A DNA stretch of 64,000 nt from Gammaproteobacteria bacterium (GCA_021773355.1 JAJFKE010000023.1:248001-312000); one strand, 5' to 3'; shown: positions 1-8,677, numbered from the stretch's first letter. Notes: a model not told the origin generated them from the sequence alone. Numbers and translations are program-made.

Positions 1-200
1 GAAAACATCTCCATCTTATCGACGAAACTCCAGTCTATGCCCTGCACCATTATAGTGAAAAATTGAAATCAGATATTGTTGTTATGGGCGCTATCTCTCG
101 ATCGAGACTCTCGGAGTCTCTCATTGGCAGTACTGCGGAAAAAGTAATCGATTATGTTAAGACTGATATATTAATATTAAAGCCAACGTCAACTGAATAG
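1..200 (+). CDS. Universal stress protein, C-terminal part (5' end outside window)
   Basis: The frame read from base 3 ends at TAG 198-200 and gives the last 65 residues of a UspA-fold domain. The visible part contains DIVVMGAISRS followed by IGSTAEKVIDYVKTDIL and LILKP, which is the typical nucleotide-binding Usp ending (G-x2-G-like loop, then S/T and a hydrophobic strand ending in KP). Family knowledge: such proteins are cytoplasmic stress or dormancy factors, and tandem-domain UspE-type proteins end in this way. Whether this is a single or tandem Usp cannot be told because the start lies outside the window. A tandem Usp also occurs at 14,053-14,970. Confidence 0.85.
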   Translation, partial: KHLHLIDETPVYALHHYSEKLKSDIVVMGAISRSRLSESLIGSTAEKVIDYVKTDILILKPTSTE

Positions 201-227
201 ATGAATCAAGTACAAGCAAACTATTAG

Positions 228-584
228 AATCAACGTAAGTCAGATTGCCAAATAAAACGTTACATTGTGCATGGATTGCACAAGACGGGACTGGCGCGAC
301 ACCGATACACGAAAACGCAAACGCCTGTGAATGCGACGATGGCCATTACGATCAGTATTATAGTCGCTGCCTTATTATTACCGATTGAGACGTTTGCCAG
401 GACTACCACCTATCTACTACTGATTGTTTTTCCTCTTGTGAATATGTCTTTGGCAAGAATTAAATTACGCAATGAAAAAATCCATGACATTTTCCAAATC
501 CATATTTTATTGCCGGTACTTGGCGCAATTGCAAGCTTAATGCTTCTACTATTTCAATCACTTTCTCTGGCGGTAAATATGTAA
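228..584 (+). pseudogene. Remnant of an APC-family amino-acid permease (C-terminal third)
   Basis: An open frame between a stop at 225-227 and the stop at 582-584 contains the motif TPVNAT followed by two or three hydrophobic segments, with TTTYLLLIVFPLVNMSLARIK in the middle. This order (TPVNA, transmembrane helix, LLLxVFxLVNxxLxxIK, helix) is characteristic of the last third of amino acid-polyamine-organocation permeases. The rest of the about 450-residue protein is missing upstream, where the Usp gene ends at 200, so the gene is 5'-truncated. A GTG at 267 could start a 105-residue product, but without the transport core it would not work as a permease. This is seen as a relic; function is inferred lost. 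Confidence 0.55.
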
Positions 585-586
585 GG

Positions 587-886
587 CTGAGAAGCCCAGG
601 CATAATATTCGAGTCGGGCGCGGTCATTGCGTATGACGTTCTGCTACGGCTGGTGGAAACATTGCCGCAGGCGTTTGAGCTTGTGAGCATCACGGAAACC
701 GGCAAGATAGCTAATAGTGAACATGCCAGTTTCGATTTCTCCAGCGGCGTGTTGAGCATTCCTGACTTGAGTGTGGGGGCATTGCAGTTGTCGGTAGATA
801 GCACTCGCTATGCGGCGACTCTCGAATTGACTACAGGTATAGGATTCGAAGAACTATTCGTGATTACACAGATACAAGCTAAATAG
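587..886 (+). pseudogene. Fragment of an unidentified protein, probably the C-terminus of a secreted protein
   Basis: The frame is open from about 575 to the stop at 884-886, although the only plausible start inside it is GTG 653. The translated segment is rich in short beta-strand-like stretches, with FDFSSGVLSIPDLSVG then YAATLEL, a pattern I associate with the ends of secreted or surface proteins. No signal peptide or clear ribosome-binding site precedes it, and it follows another gene remnant. I do not recognise a family. It may be a decayed gene tail or a small chance frame. Confidence 0.3.
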
Positions 887-914
887 CAGCAACAAATATT
901 GTGGACAACACCCC

Positions 915-950
915 TGTCTGCTTGCTGACAGGGGCGTCAGCAAGCAGACA
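915..950. repeat. Perfect 15-bp inverted repeat (strong hairpin)
   Basis: The arms at 915-929 (TGTCTGCTTGCTGAC) and 936-950 are exact reverse complements around a 6-base loop. Neither strand has a T-run just after the stem, so it is not a canonical intrinsic terminator. It lies between gene remnants on the plus strand and the 3' end of the minus-strand phosphatase-like gene, and could still end transcription or block 3' exonucleases. Confidence 0.6.
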
Positions 951-1032
951 AAAAGCTAGTTTGTAACTGTCCAGGCTAGACCCTGCCTGGAAACTTGCGA
1001 GAGACTAATACGCAGATTTATAAAGGCTAGAG

Positions 1033-1563
1033 CTAGTTCGTTAAAATATCTTTAACTCTTTCCTCCATACCAGTCAGTCCCCAGCGACGACCTTGAGCCA
1101 ATGCATCTTCTATACTGGCACCCTCGGTCTCCCTTGCTGTTACTGCTTTCAAAGCTCCAACTCTATTACTGGTACCGCAATGGACCAAAACTGGCTGACC
1201 ATCCAAACGTGCCAGTAGCTGCTCCAATGTTTCTGCATTTTCCGGCGTTACGCCATCGCGACCGGAAGTAGGAATCGAATAAAACTCCATCCCTTCGGAT
1301 TGCACAACTTCAGATTCATTCCAATCGATCTCACCCGGAGTACGCAGGCTAATAACGTGCCTGATACCCGAGCTGGCTAAAACTCCTATTTGCTCCTGCG
1401 TCGGCTGACCACTTGCGAAAACCAAATTTTCCTGCACGCTTAGATTAGCAATCTCAGCGCTGGTGATCGCATCCACATTAACCTGATAACTTTGAGCACA
1501 GGCAACGATCAGGATTGGCAGCAATCCAAGTAAAAATCTATGTATTGTCTTCTTTAAAGTCAT
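1033..1563 (-). CDS. DSP/DUF442-like phosphatase-fold lipoprotein
   Basis: The 176-residue product starts with a lipoprotein signal (basic MTLKK, hydrophobic stretch, ILIVAC lipobox), so it is likely anchored to a membrane and faces the periplasm. The mature part has the pattern of dual-specificity or DUF442-type tyrosine-phosphatase-like proteins: ASGQPTQEQ near the start, a strand ending in VISLR, and a phosphate-binding loop VLVHCGTSNRVGAL, in which Cys and Arg are separated by four residues as in the rhodanese/DUF442 branch. ATG 1563 was chosen over the upstream start at 1605 because GAGGTGG lies just before it and the lipobox then falls at the normal distance. The substrate is unknown. 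The gene is monocistronic. Confidence 0.7.
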   Translation of the reverse strand: MTLKKTIHRFLLGLLPILIVACAQSYQVNVDAITSAEIANLSVQENLVFASGQPTQEQIGVLASSGIRHVISLRTPGEIDWNESEVVQSEGMEFYSIPTSGRDGVTPENAETLEQLLARLDGQPVLVHCGTSNRVGALKAVTARETEGASIEDALAQGRRWGLTGMEERVKDILTN

Positions 1564-1605
1564 AATTCCACCTCTACTAGCCTGTTTTAGAATGTTGATT
1601 GACAA

Positions 1606-2004
1606 CTATTCGAATTGATTCAGTTAGCTCAGTATTCCATTGATACGATAGCAACGCTACTGATTACATTATTTATTATAAGTCTGTTGCTGGCTCTATT
1701 TTAGCCTTGGGGAGTTGCCTACTGGTCTCATCAAAGTTCGATAAATAGATGCCAGCAACGGGAAGGATAATAGTACAAGGCGCAGTTTCAATACAGCATT
1801 TTGCCAAACTCCAGACTCGAGCGGGTGTCGGCTGCCATGCACAAATCCAATCAAGGGGCCATTGCACAGGTGTCGGATACACGATTTCCGATAGGATTTA
1901 TGCAATCCACAGTCTGTCCCACATCAGCAGCAGCATTCAAACTGGTAGTCACGCCCTGAGCACTTGAAACAACTGGTTTGTATTGCATAAAGTCGGCCGC
2001 TAAA
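1606..2004. other. Gene-free stretch
   Basis: This region between the lipoprotein gene and the cytochrome gene has only short overlapping open frames on both strands, with no ribosome-binding site or recognisable motif. I see no RNA gene in it. The regulatory box for the cytochrome lies just to its right. Confidence 0.4.
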
Positions 2005-2018
2005 TTGATTTTGATCAG
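2005..2018 (+). promoter_or_regulatory. FNR/Anr-like box upstream of the decaheme cytochrome
   Basis: TTGATTTTGATCAG matches the FNR/Anr consensus TTGAT-N4-ATCAA at nine of ten defined positions. It lies about 70-80 bp upstream of the cytochrome start at 2087, a usual distance for an activating site at around -40. Induction under low oxygen is inferred and would suit a respiratory cytochrome. Confidence 0.5.
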
Positions 2019-2086
2019 CTTAATTATTGCCCGCAGAGCTATTCTAATGGCTTATGTAATAGCTAATTAGCGCGGGAGTGGTTCTG

Positions 2087-3049
2087 ATGCAGAGCAAGAA
2101 GCTTGTGAGTCTTGGAGTGAGTCTACTGTTGGTTGTCATTTTGTCCCTGTTCTGGGGCCTTGTTGTTTCCACAGAATCGGTTATGGCACAAACACGCACC
2201 GCCCAAGATCAGCAGCAGTCAGCGCCGCAAGCCGCGAATACTTGTCTGGCTTGTCACAATAATCCCACTGTAACCGCAATCTTCAGCACCCCACATGGTG
2301 TTGGCTCCATTGCCGGTTCGGCATCTAACGGTCGGGGTTGTGAGAGCTGCCATGGTGCAAGTGGAGAACACGCAAGCACTATGCAATCGCCAGCAGTAGT
2401 GTTTGGTGACGGTGGCGGTCGGTTTACAGCCAGTGACGTGGAAATACAAAATCGGCAGTGTCTGAGCTGCCATCAAACAACCGAGACCGTGCATTGGGCG
2501 GCTAGCGCCCATCAGTCTGCTGACCTGGCCTGCGCCTCTTGTCATACTATTCATGTCGCCCCGCAAACGGCATTGATTGAACGCACTGACTCTGGCCTCT
2601 GCCTCAGCTGTCACCTGGAACAGCGCTCACAGTTAAACCGACGCAGTCATCACCCGGTTGCAGAAGGCCTGATGAGTTGCACTAGCTGCCACAACCCCCA
2701 TGGCTCAGATACTGTCGCCTTATTGTCAAAAAGCTCCATCACCGATACCTGTACCAGCTGTCACACAGAAGAGCGCGGGCCTTTCCTGTGGGAGCATCAG
2801 CCGGTAACTGAGGACTGTACCACCTGCCATAATCCTCACGGATCAACCCAGGCCAGTCTGCTATCGGTAAGACAGCCGTTTCTCTGCCAGACCTGTCATT
2901 CCGAAGCGTTTCATCCGAGTTCGCTGTACAACGGAACAGGTATTCCACCGGCCGGTGCCCAGCAAAACCTGTTAGGAACTTCCTGTACCAATTGCCATTC
3001 TGTCATACATGGATCAAACCATCCGTCTGGGTCACGCTTAACACGTTAG
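2087..3049 (+). CDS. mtrA: Periplasmic decaheme c-type cytochrome, MtrA/DmsE/PioA family
   Basis: The 320-residue protein has a signal peptide ending near VMAQ and then exactly ten CxxCH haem-binding motifs (from CLACH at about residue 53 to CTNCH near the end), the count and length typical of MtrA, DmsE and PioA. These cytochromes plug into an MtrB-type porin and carry electrons across the outer membrane. ATG 2087 is preferred over the in-frame GTG at 2078 because GGGAG lies at the right distance before it. The porin gene follows after 11 bp, so the two form an operon. No MtrC-like surface cytochrome, dmsAB or pioC partner is visible, so the terminal acceptor or donor is unknown. Confidence 0.92.
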   Translation: MQSKKLVSLGVSLLLVVILSLFWGLVVSTESVMAQTRTAQDQQQSAPQAANTCLACHNNPTVTAIFSTPHGVGSIAGSASNGRGCESCHGASGEHASTMQSPAVVFGDGGGRFTASDVEIQNRQCLSCHQTTETVHWAASAHQSADLACASCHTIHVAPQTALIERTDSGLCLSCHLEQRSQLNRRSHHPVAEGLMSCTSCHNPHGSDTVALLSKSSITDTCTSCHTEERGPFLWEHQPVTEDCTTCHNPHGSTQASLLSVRQPFLCQTCHSEAFHPSSLYNGTGIPPAGAQQNLLGTSCTNCHSVIHGSNHPSGSRLTR

Positions 3050-3060
3050 AGAGCCGTTTT

Positions 3061-5271
3061 ATGTGCAATAAATTCTGCTATGCCCGCTGGCGAGAATCCG
3101 GGCTAATTATAGGTGCAATTTTATTAATTTATGCATGGCCAATAGTTGCTGCTGCGCAAGTTTCTTCCGTTGAAATTGGCCTCGGTTATAACAGTGAGGA
3201 CTCTTATCGGTCGGGGCAATACACCGGACTTACGCAAGCTGGTGGATTCGCTGTAGGAGGTTTCTCTCTGCTCAATCAGCCCGATGATGCTGACAATCGA
3301 CACTGGAGCGTAAGCGGCAAAAATCTGGGTCTGGAATCAGCGAGCCTGGGGGCTACCTACGGCCGCTGGGGCAGCTACTCTCTGTCGCTCGACTATACAC
3401 AATTACCCCATTACCGATTCAACGATGGTCGCACGCCCTTCAGTGGTAGCGGCTCGCAGACTCAAACTCTGCCTTCTGACTGGGTAGGAGCCAGCTCAAC
3501 TTCAGGGCTCACCACACTGACATCCAGCCTCAAGCAGGTAAACATCGATACAAGACGGGATCGATTTACTGGTGGCGTCGAATGGCAAGTAAGCCAATCC
3601 TGGCGGCTAATGAGTGAATATCGTCATGAGACCAAGCAAGGCAATGCGCCTCTTGCAGCAATTTTTGGTAGCACCGGCGGAAATCCTCGTGGTTCAATCG
3701 TGGCTCGACCTGTCGACTACCAAACGGACGAGATAACGGTTGGTTTGAGTTATGTTAAGCAAGGTACACAATATAATTTTAGTTATAACACCATACGCTT
3801 CAGTAATAATGACGAGGCGTTGCGATTTGATAACCCATTTAACAATACACAGTGGTTAGCAGGTGCAAATTTTCAGGATGGAGCGGTTGGGCAAATAGCT
3901 CTTGAACCGGACAACAGCTCCCATCAATTTACTTTTTCGGCAGCTCGTTCCTTTGGCAGCAGCAGCGCCAGTGCCAGTGTGATTTCTACAAAATTGCAAC
4001 AGGATGATCATTTCCTGCCATACAGTAGCGTGTTTTCGGCAGCAGCGCCGCTGCCGAGACAAGACCTCGATGCAGAGGTTAACAGTCTGGTTACGAATCT
4101 GAATTTCTCCACGCGACTAAACCGTCGCAGCACTTTGCGCCTGCGCTACAACTACCGTGAACGTGACAATAAAACAGCGCAGGATTTATATCAGCGCATT
4201 CCCGGAGATGCTGCTGCCCAGGGCGGATTAGTAAGCAGCCAAACCAGGGTCAATCGTATCTACGACCTGAAACGGGATAAATTTAGTGCTGACCTAAACT
4301 ATCGATTTACGGGCAAGACAAGGCTATTGGCGAGCTATGAATATAAGGAAACGGATCGCAGTATGGTAGACGTTGCTACCACCGAAGAAGACACTGGCTT
4401 TATCAGGTTGAGTTTCGCCCCATCCACTAACTCAAGTGCCTGGATCAAACTGACTCGTTCAGAACGGCGAGCTTCAACCTATGACAGCACAGTGCCTTTC
4501 ATAGCCGGACATAATCCCGACTATGTGGCTACCTTAGTCGGTAATCAGTTGTTTGAGAACGACCCCCTGTTGCGGCGCTTCCATTTGACCGATAGAGACC
4601 GCGACCAACTGAGTGCCAACTTCAATTTCTTTCCATCTGATGAAGTCAGCCTGAGCGTATTGGCGTTGCTAGCCGAAGATGATTATCCCGACGCCAAAGT
4701 AGGTCTTCAGGAATCAAACAAGCGCAGCCTCTCGGCTGACTTATCCTACTCGCCCGAAACCAGCTGGCAGGCGAGCATCTATTACAACTACGAAAATTAT
4801 GACAATCAGCAGTCCGGGTTCGCGCGGAGAGGGGGCGGAAATCCTACCCCCTTCTATCCCGAATCTGTTAGAGATTCAGCCAACAATTGGAGCGTTGATA
4901 GCGAAGATGATGTTTATACCATCGGCGCTGGGGTCGACTGGGAATTCATGGCGGGTAAATTGGATCTGGCACTGGATGCCAATTACACCGATGCACAAAC
5001 TGAAACAAGACCTTTTAGCCCAGGCATTACATTCTTGCCGTTAGCCGACGTCACTACAAAAATCACTACACTCTCATTAAAAAGCAATTATCGACTGCAA
5101 CCGGGCAGACAACTGTCCGTCGGTTACAGCTATGAGCGCTATAAATCCGATGACTGGGCTCTCGACGGCGCCGGGGTGAACACCCTGGCTAATATTTTGT
5201 TGTTAGGAAATGCGAGCCCAGAGTATGCCGGGCATATTTTTCAGGTATCGTTAATTTTTGATTTGCAATGA
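3061..5271 (+). CDS. mtrB: MtrB/PioB-family outer-membrane beta-barrel of a porin-cytochrome complex
   Basis: This 736-residue protein has an N-terminal signal (hydrophobic IIGAILLIYAWPIVAAAQ) followed by a long series of alternating hydrophobic/polar strands with many Tyr, Ser, Asn and Arg, matching the MtrB barrel that sheathes an MtrA cytochrome. ATG 3061 is chosen because it gives a proper signal peptide and lies 11 bp after the cytochrome stop; the longer frame from 2992 overlaps mtrA. The mature N-terminus lacks the CxxC seen in Shewanella MtrB. The last strands contain YSYERYKSDDW, a segment echoed in a relic at 6,769-6,840. It acts in the outer membrane with the preceding cytochrome. 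Confidence 0.88.
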   Translation: MCNKFCYARWRESGLIIGAILLIYAWPIVAAAQVSSVEIGLGYNSEDSYRSGQYTGLTQAGGFAVGGFSLLNQPDDADNRHWSVSGKNLGLESASLGATYGRWGSYSLSLDYTQLPHYRFNDGRTPFSGSGSQTQTLPSDWVGASSTSGLTTLTSSLKQVNIDTRRDRFTGGVEWQVSQSWRLMSEYRHETKQGNAPLAAIFGSTGGNPRGSIVARPVDYQTDEITVGLSYVKQGTQYNFSYNTIRFSNNDEALRFDNPFNNTQWLAGANFQDGAVGQIALEPDNSSHQFTFSAARSFGSSSASASVISTKLQQDDHFLPYSSVFSAAAPLPRQDLDAEVNSLVTNLNFSTRLNRRSTLRLRYNYRERDNKTAQDLYQRIPGDAAAQGGLVSSQTRVNRIYDLKRDKFSADLNYRFTGKTRLLASYEYKETDRSMVDVATTEEDTGFIRLSFAPSTNSSAWIKLTRSERRASTYDSTVPFIAGHNPDYVATLVGNQLFENDPLLRRFHLTDRDRDQLSANFNFFPSDEVSLSVLALLAEDDYPDAKVGLQESNKRSLSADLSYSPETSWQASIYYNYENYDNQQSGFARRGGGNPTPFYPESVRDSANNWSVDSEDDVYTIGAGVDWEFMAGKLDLALDANYTDAQTETRPFSPGITFLPLADVTTKITTLSLKSNYRLQPGRQLSVGYSYERYKSDDWALDGAGVNTLANILLLGNASPEYAGHIFQVSLIFDLQ

Positions 5272-5288
5272 TTGATTCTTAGCCAGGG

Positions 5289-5445
5289 AGCCCAACTCAT
5301 CGAACATATTAGTCGGTGCCGCGGTCATCGCCGGTGACCCGCCAGAGATAAAATTCACAATCTTTGGGCGCAGGGTGCTGTTCCAAATATTGCGCTAGCA
5401 ATACCTCATGAAGGAAACCCGAAAAACCCGTCCAACAATCTTTTG
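5289..5445 (-). pseudogene. Degenerate fragment of nqrF (C-terminal part)
   Basis: Read on the minus strand this stretch gives [20 protein letters not shown] and then [12 protein letters not shown] before shifting frame and hitting stops. The intact nqrF at 7,443-8,672 has DCWTGVTGFIHEVVLTQYLE and QHPAPEDCEYYL in the same order, and the DNA keeps matching past the frameshift, to the codons for the NMLDELG region. It is therefore a truncated, frameshifted nqrF copy lying about 2 kb from the intact one. It is clearly diverged, so it is an old duplicate or was brought in from a related genome. It lies between the mtrB stop and the glutamate dehydrogenase stop. Confidence 0.85.
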
Positions 5446-5459
5446 GTAGTCGGTACTGG

Positions 5460-6755
5460 CTATGGCCAAATGCCTCGCTGCAATGTAACTCGAGCGACTC
5501 GCTCGATCGCCGACACCAATGCGGCGGTTCGAATGCTAATTGTTCTGTCTGGGTCTTCGCTTGCTACTTCATTGAGCTTAATCCATTGATCCACAACCCG
5601 ATCAACAGCGTCGAACATAAGCTCTTCGAGCTGCCTATTAACCCGTTCAGCCCCCCAGTGTTCATTTGCGAGATTCTGAGACCATTCAAAATAGCTGACA
5701 CTGACACCCCCAGCGTTGACAAGTATGTCAGGAAGCACATAGATGCCCCTCGCATTCAGGATCGCATCAGCCTCCGGGGTCACCGGCTCATTGGCCGCCT
5801 CGACTACTAGTTTCGCTTTGATTAGTTCGGCGTTGTTAGCATTGACCACTTCACCTAATGCGGCAGGGACAAGTATGTCACATTCCATCGCCAGCAAATC
5901 TTCATTGCTTACTGTTAGAGTGTCTGGTGTCCCCACTACAGTATCTTCTGCTTCTTTGTGGAGATTAACTGCAGCCAGGTCCAAGCCTTCCTCCTGCACG
6001 ACTCCGCCAATAGAATCACTTACTCCTATAACGCAAGCACCTGCTTCGTGGAAAAGCTGCGCCGCGATGCCACCAACGTTGCCGAAACCTTGAACGATCA
6101 CGCGCTTTCCGACAACAGACTTCAGATCAACAATTTTCATTCGATCAAGAAAGCGTTGAACCACCAGTACAGTCCCTCGCCCGGTTGCCTCTAGTCTCCC
6201 CAATGACCCTCCGAGTTCAATCGGCTTCCCTGTTACAACCGCCCGATTGTTTTCTCCCGGATGAAAGACCTGATAGGTATCAAAGATCCAAGCCATCGTT
6301 TGTTCGTCGGTATACAGGTCGGGTGCGGGGATATCAGTATGGGGCCCAATATCGTCACCCAGCTCTACCACATATCGGCGTGTTATCCGCCGTAACTCTC
6401 CTTCACTGAGTTCCTTAGGATTGCATGTAATACCCCCTTTTGCGCCTCCAAAGGGCAAGTTGACTAAAGCACACTTCCATGTCATCAACGCCGCGAGCGA
6501 CATCACCTCGTGGCGAGTCACGTTGGGATGATAGCGGACACCACCTTTCCCTGGGCCTAGAATATTACTGTGCAGCACACGATATCCTTGAAAGGTCTGC
6601 ACGGAACCATCGTCCATTTCGACTGGAAAGCAACAGCTAATAATCCGTTTAGGGGCTTTAAAAAAATCGACAAGGCCTCGCTTCAGACCAGGTACAAAAC
6701 TCGCCGCTTCGTCAAAGCGGTCTCGAACAATATTAAGGGGGTCAAGTTCTTCCAT
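5460..6755 (-). CDS. Glu/Leu/Phe/Val dehydrogenase family protein, probably glutamate dehydrogenase
   Basis: The 431-residue protein has the standard layout of hexameric glutamate dehydrogenases: substrate-binding [11 protein letters not shown], catalytic-lysine motif [16 protein letters not shown], a Rossmann fold with VQGFGNVGG in the middle, and [11 protein letters not shown] in the C-terminal half. It interconverts glutamate and 2-oxoglutarate plus ammonium in the cytoplasm. The acidic residue pattern after the GFGNVG loop hints at NAD use, but that is an inference. The gene stands alone and is flanked on one side by an nqrF fragment and on the other by an mtrB-like tail, suggesting it was inserted into, or captured by, a duplicated mtrB-nqrF junction. 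Confidence 0.88.
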   Translation of the reverse strand: MEELDPLNIVRDRFDEAASFVPGLKRGLVDFFKAPKRIISCCFPVEMDDGSVQTFQGYRVLHSNILGPGKGGVRYHPNVTRHEVMSLAALMTWKCALVNLPFGGAKGGITCNPKELSEGELRRITRRYVVELGDDIGPHTDIPAPDLYTDEQTMAWIFDTYQVFHPGENNRAVVTGKPIELGGSLGRLEATGRGTVLVVQRFLDRMKIVDLKSVVGKRVIVQGFGNVGGIAAQLFHEAGACVIGVSDSIGGVVQEEGLDLAAVNLHKEAEDTVVGTPDTLTVSNEDLLAMECDILVPAALGEVVNANNAELIKAKLVVEAANEPVTPEADAILNARGIYVLPDILVNAGGVSVSYFEWSQNLANEHWGAERVNRQLEELMFDAVDRVVDQWIKLNEVASEDPDRTISIRTAALVSAIERVARVTLQRGIWP

Positions 6756-6768
6756 TATTAGTTCACCA

Positions 6769-6840
6769 GAGGAGTTTGGGGGAGCCTATACCTACGCGGA
6801 TTATGAATCCGATGATTGGCTGTCGAAAGTGCTGGGGTGA
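6769..6840 (+). pseudogene. Relic of an MtrB-like barrel C-terminus
   Basis: On the plus strand, 6,769-6,840 is an open stretch ending in TGA that encodes YTYADYESDDWLSKVLG. The last part of the intact MtrB has YSYERYKSDDWALDG, so Y-x-Y-x-x-Y-x-S-D-D-W is shared. No start codon or further barrel sequence is present. I take it as the tail of a second porin gene left after rearrangement, paired with the nqrF fragment on the other side of the dehydrogenase gene. The match is short, so this is tentative. Confidence 0.45.
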
Positions 6841-6856
6841 AGCGCATTCGAATTTA

Positions 6857-7252
6857 TTAACGAAGTCTTTCTAATGCGCGCATAACATCCCGCCGGCTAA
6901 GCTGGCCGACCAGGCGACCATTTTCCAATACCGGGTATCGATGATACTCCTGTCCGTAAAATAATTTCGCCGCGTCAACGATGCTGGCTCCCGCCTCGAT
7001 GGTTTCCACATTGCGGCTCATATGGTCAGCAACCAGACCACCGAATTCCGAATGATAGCCGGCGCTCAATACCACGGCCATGCAATCCCGTTCAGTGAGA
7101 ATACCAACCAGGTTACCAACTTCATCCATTACCGGTGCCGCGGCAATATCATGTTCCAGCAAAGTATGTACTGCCCGAAGAAGCTCCGTATCAGGACTCA
7201 GGGTAATCAACTCCTTCGCCATATAATCTCGAACCTTGACTGCCTTTAACAT
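6857..7252 (-). CDS. Tandem CBS-domain protein
   Basis: This 131-residue protein consists of two CBS domains: VRDYMAKELITLSPDTELL to GILTERDCM, and VADHMSRNVETIEAGASI to GQLSRRDVM. CBS pairs (Bateman modules) bind adenine nucleotides or NAD and act as energy sensors; stand-alone forms like this have no fixed partner. ATG 7252 was chosen because GGAGG precedes it; it overlaps the nqrM stop codon by 7 bases, so the gene is translationally coupled to the nqr operon as its last member. A link to sensing the redox or energy state of the Na+ pump is inferred from position only. Confidence 0.85.
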   Translation of the reverse strand: MLKAVKVRDYMAKELITLSPDTELLRAVHTLLEHDIAAAPVMDEVGNLVGILTERDCMAVVLSAGYHSEFGGLVADHMSRNVETIEAGASIVDAAKLFYGQEYHRYPVLENGRLVGQLSRRDVMRALERLR

Positions 7253-7422
7253 AAATTCCTCCGCCGACACACGCCACCGCACAATGACTTCGAATCGCAG
7301 TCGGGTTCACCGGGCAAACTGCGGCAACCTGCGCTCATAGGCTTACCGTTAACAATTATTCCAATGCCCAGGGCCAACGCCGCCAACAGGAACACCAAAA
7401 AACTACCCAGAAATAGTGCCAT
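7246..7422 (-). CDS. nqrM: NqrM-like Na+-NQR maturation protein
   Basis: A small protein of 58 residues with one N-terminal membrane helix (FLGSFLVFLLAALALGIGI) followed by a Cys-rich tail with five cysteines (GCRS, DCDS, LCGGVC, NLC). NqrM proteins are membrane-anchored, Cys-rich and needed to insert the Fe centre between NqrD and NqrE; this size, layout and position just after nqrF fit. ATG 7422 is preferred, with GGAG nine bases upstream; an in-frame TTG at 7437 would add five residues. It overlaps the CBS gene. Confidence 0.75.
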   Translation of the reverse strand: MALFLGSFLVFLLAALALGIGIIVNGKPMSAGCRSLPGEPDCDSKSLCGGVCRRRNLC

Positions 7423-7442
7423 AAGAAATTTCTCCAATCCAT

Positions 7443-8672
7443 TTAGCCGCCGAAATCATCGAAGAAGATACTCTCCTCTTCCACCCCCAACTCATCCAAC
7501 ATATTAGTCGATGCCGCGATCATCATCGGTGGCCCGCACAGATAATATTCACAATCTTCAGGTGCAGGATGCTGTTCCAAATATTGTGTCAGCACTACCT
7601 CATGAATAAAACCTGTAACACCCGTCCAACAATCTTCGGGTAAAGGTTCCGACAATGCCAAGTGCCATTCAAAATTTTCATACTCTTTTGCGAGCTGTTC
7701 AAACTGCTCGATGTAGAACGCTTCACGCAAGCTGCGGGCACCATACCAGAAACTAATCTTGCGCTTAGTGCCCAAGCGCTTTAGCTGGTCGAAGATGAGT
7801 GAATGCAGGGGCGCCATGCCGGCGCCACCGCCGACGAAAACCATTTCCGCCTCGCTCTCACTGACGTGAAAATTACCGAAAGGTCCTGAGATTTTTACCA
7901 GGTCTCCTGGTTTTAAGCTAAATAAGTAAGATGACACTACCCCCGGCGGCGTTCCTACCGGAGCCGCCGGTGGAGGTGTGGCTATGCGCACGTTGAGCCG
8001 AACTATATCCTTCTCCAGCGGACAGTTCACCATGGAATAGGCGCGAACAACCGGCTCCAGGGCCTTTGATTGCAACTTGAATAATCCACTGCGCTGCCAT
8101 TCCTGGCGGTACTCAGCACTAATGTCAAAATCAGCGTAGCGCAGGCTGTGTGGCGGACTTGTAACCAGAATATAGCCACCGGCGCTAAAATCCACAAAGT
8201 CTTGGTCAGGAAATTCGAGCACCAGCTCCCTTATATAGGTCGCTACGTTATGAGTTGAACGCAGCTTGACTTCCCAAGTGCGCGCGGCAAACACATCCAC
8301 GGGCAAGTGAATCCGCATCTGTGTTTTGTCACGCACTGAAACCTGACAAGCCAAGCGCTGACCCGCTGCCGCCTGGCGTTTGTTGATAAAGGAGGACTCA
8401 ATCGGCAGCAACTCACCTCCGTCCTCAAGCACGGTGAGGCGACACTGACCACAGCTGCCGTTACCACCACAGGGTGAAGGCAGATAGATTTCATTAGCCG
8501 CCAGCGCGGCAAGTAGATTGACACCAATTTGGGCGCTAATATTCCGCTCATCATTGATAGTGACAGTCACATTGCCAATGGGAAGCAGCCGGTAGCGGCA
8601 TAGGAGTACCAGTAGTGCAAGCAGCAAAACAATGCCCGTAAACAAACCAATACCGAGGAAGATTTCCTGCAT
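7443..8672 (-). CDS. nqrF: Na+-translocating NADH:quinone reductase subunit F
   Basis: The 409-residue subunit has an N-terminal membrane anchor, a 2Fe-2S domain with PSPCGGNGSCGQC and a fourth Cys in RLACQV, an FAD-binding segment RAYSMVN, and an NADH-binding part with GGGAGMAPL and YLCGPPMM near the end, closing with FDDFGG. NqrF takes electrons from NADH and passes them into the pump at the cytoplasmic face. ATG 8672 is used; the longer frame reaches into the inserted element at 8,678-8,941. The AGAGG that could serve as its ribosome-binding site lies in the end repeat of that element. Confidence 0.97.
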   Translation of the reverse strand: MQEIFLGIGLFTGIVLLLALLVLLCRYRLLPIGNVTVTINDERNISAQIGVNLLAALAANEIYLPSPCGGNGSCGQCRLTVLEDGGELLPIESSFINKRQAAAGQRLACQVSVRDKTQMRIHLPVDVFAARTWEVKLRSTHNVATYIRELVLEFPDQDFVDFSAGGYILVTSPPHSLRYADFDISAEYRQEWQRSGLFKLQSKALEPVVRAYSMVNCPLEKDIVRLNVRIATPPPAAPVGTPPGVVSSYLFSLKPGDLVKISGPFGNFHVSESEAEMVFVGGGAGMAPLHSLIFDQLKRLGTKRKISFWYGARSLREAFYIEQFEQLAKEYENFEWHLALSEPLPEDCWTGVTGFIHEVVLTQYLEQHPAPEDCEYYLCGPPMMIAASTNMLDELGVEEESIFFDDFGG

Positions 8673-8677
8673 GATTA

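Noticed and set aside
915..950. Hairpin as rho-independent terminator
   Set aside because: No T-run follows the stem on either strand, so it was listed as an inverted repeat only.
1676..1967. Overlapping small frames on both strands between the lipoprotein and cytochrome genes
   Set aside because: They overlap each other in three frames, lack ribosome-binding sites and carry no recognisable motif.
2219..2614. A 131-codon minus-strand frame inside the decaheme cytochrome gene
   Set aside because: The plus strand has ten regularly placed CxxCH motifs; the reverse frame has none of the marks of a gene.
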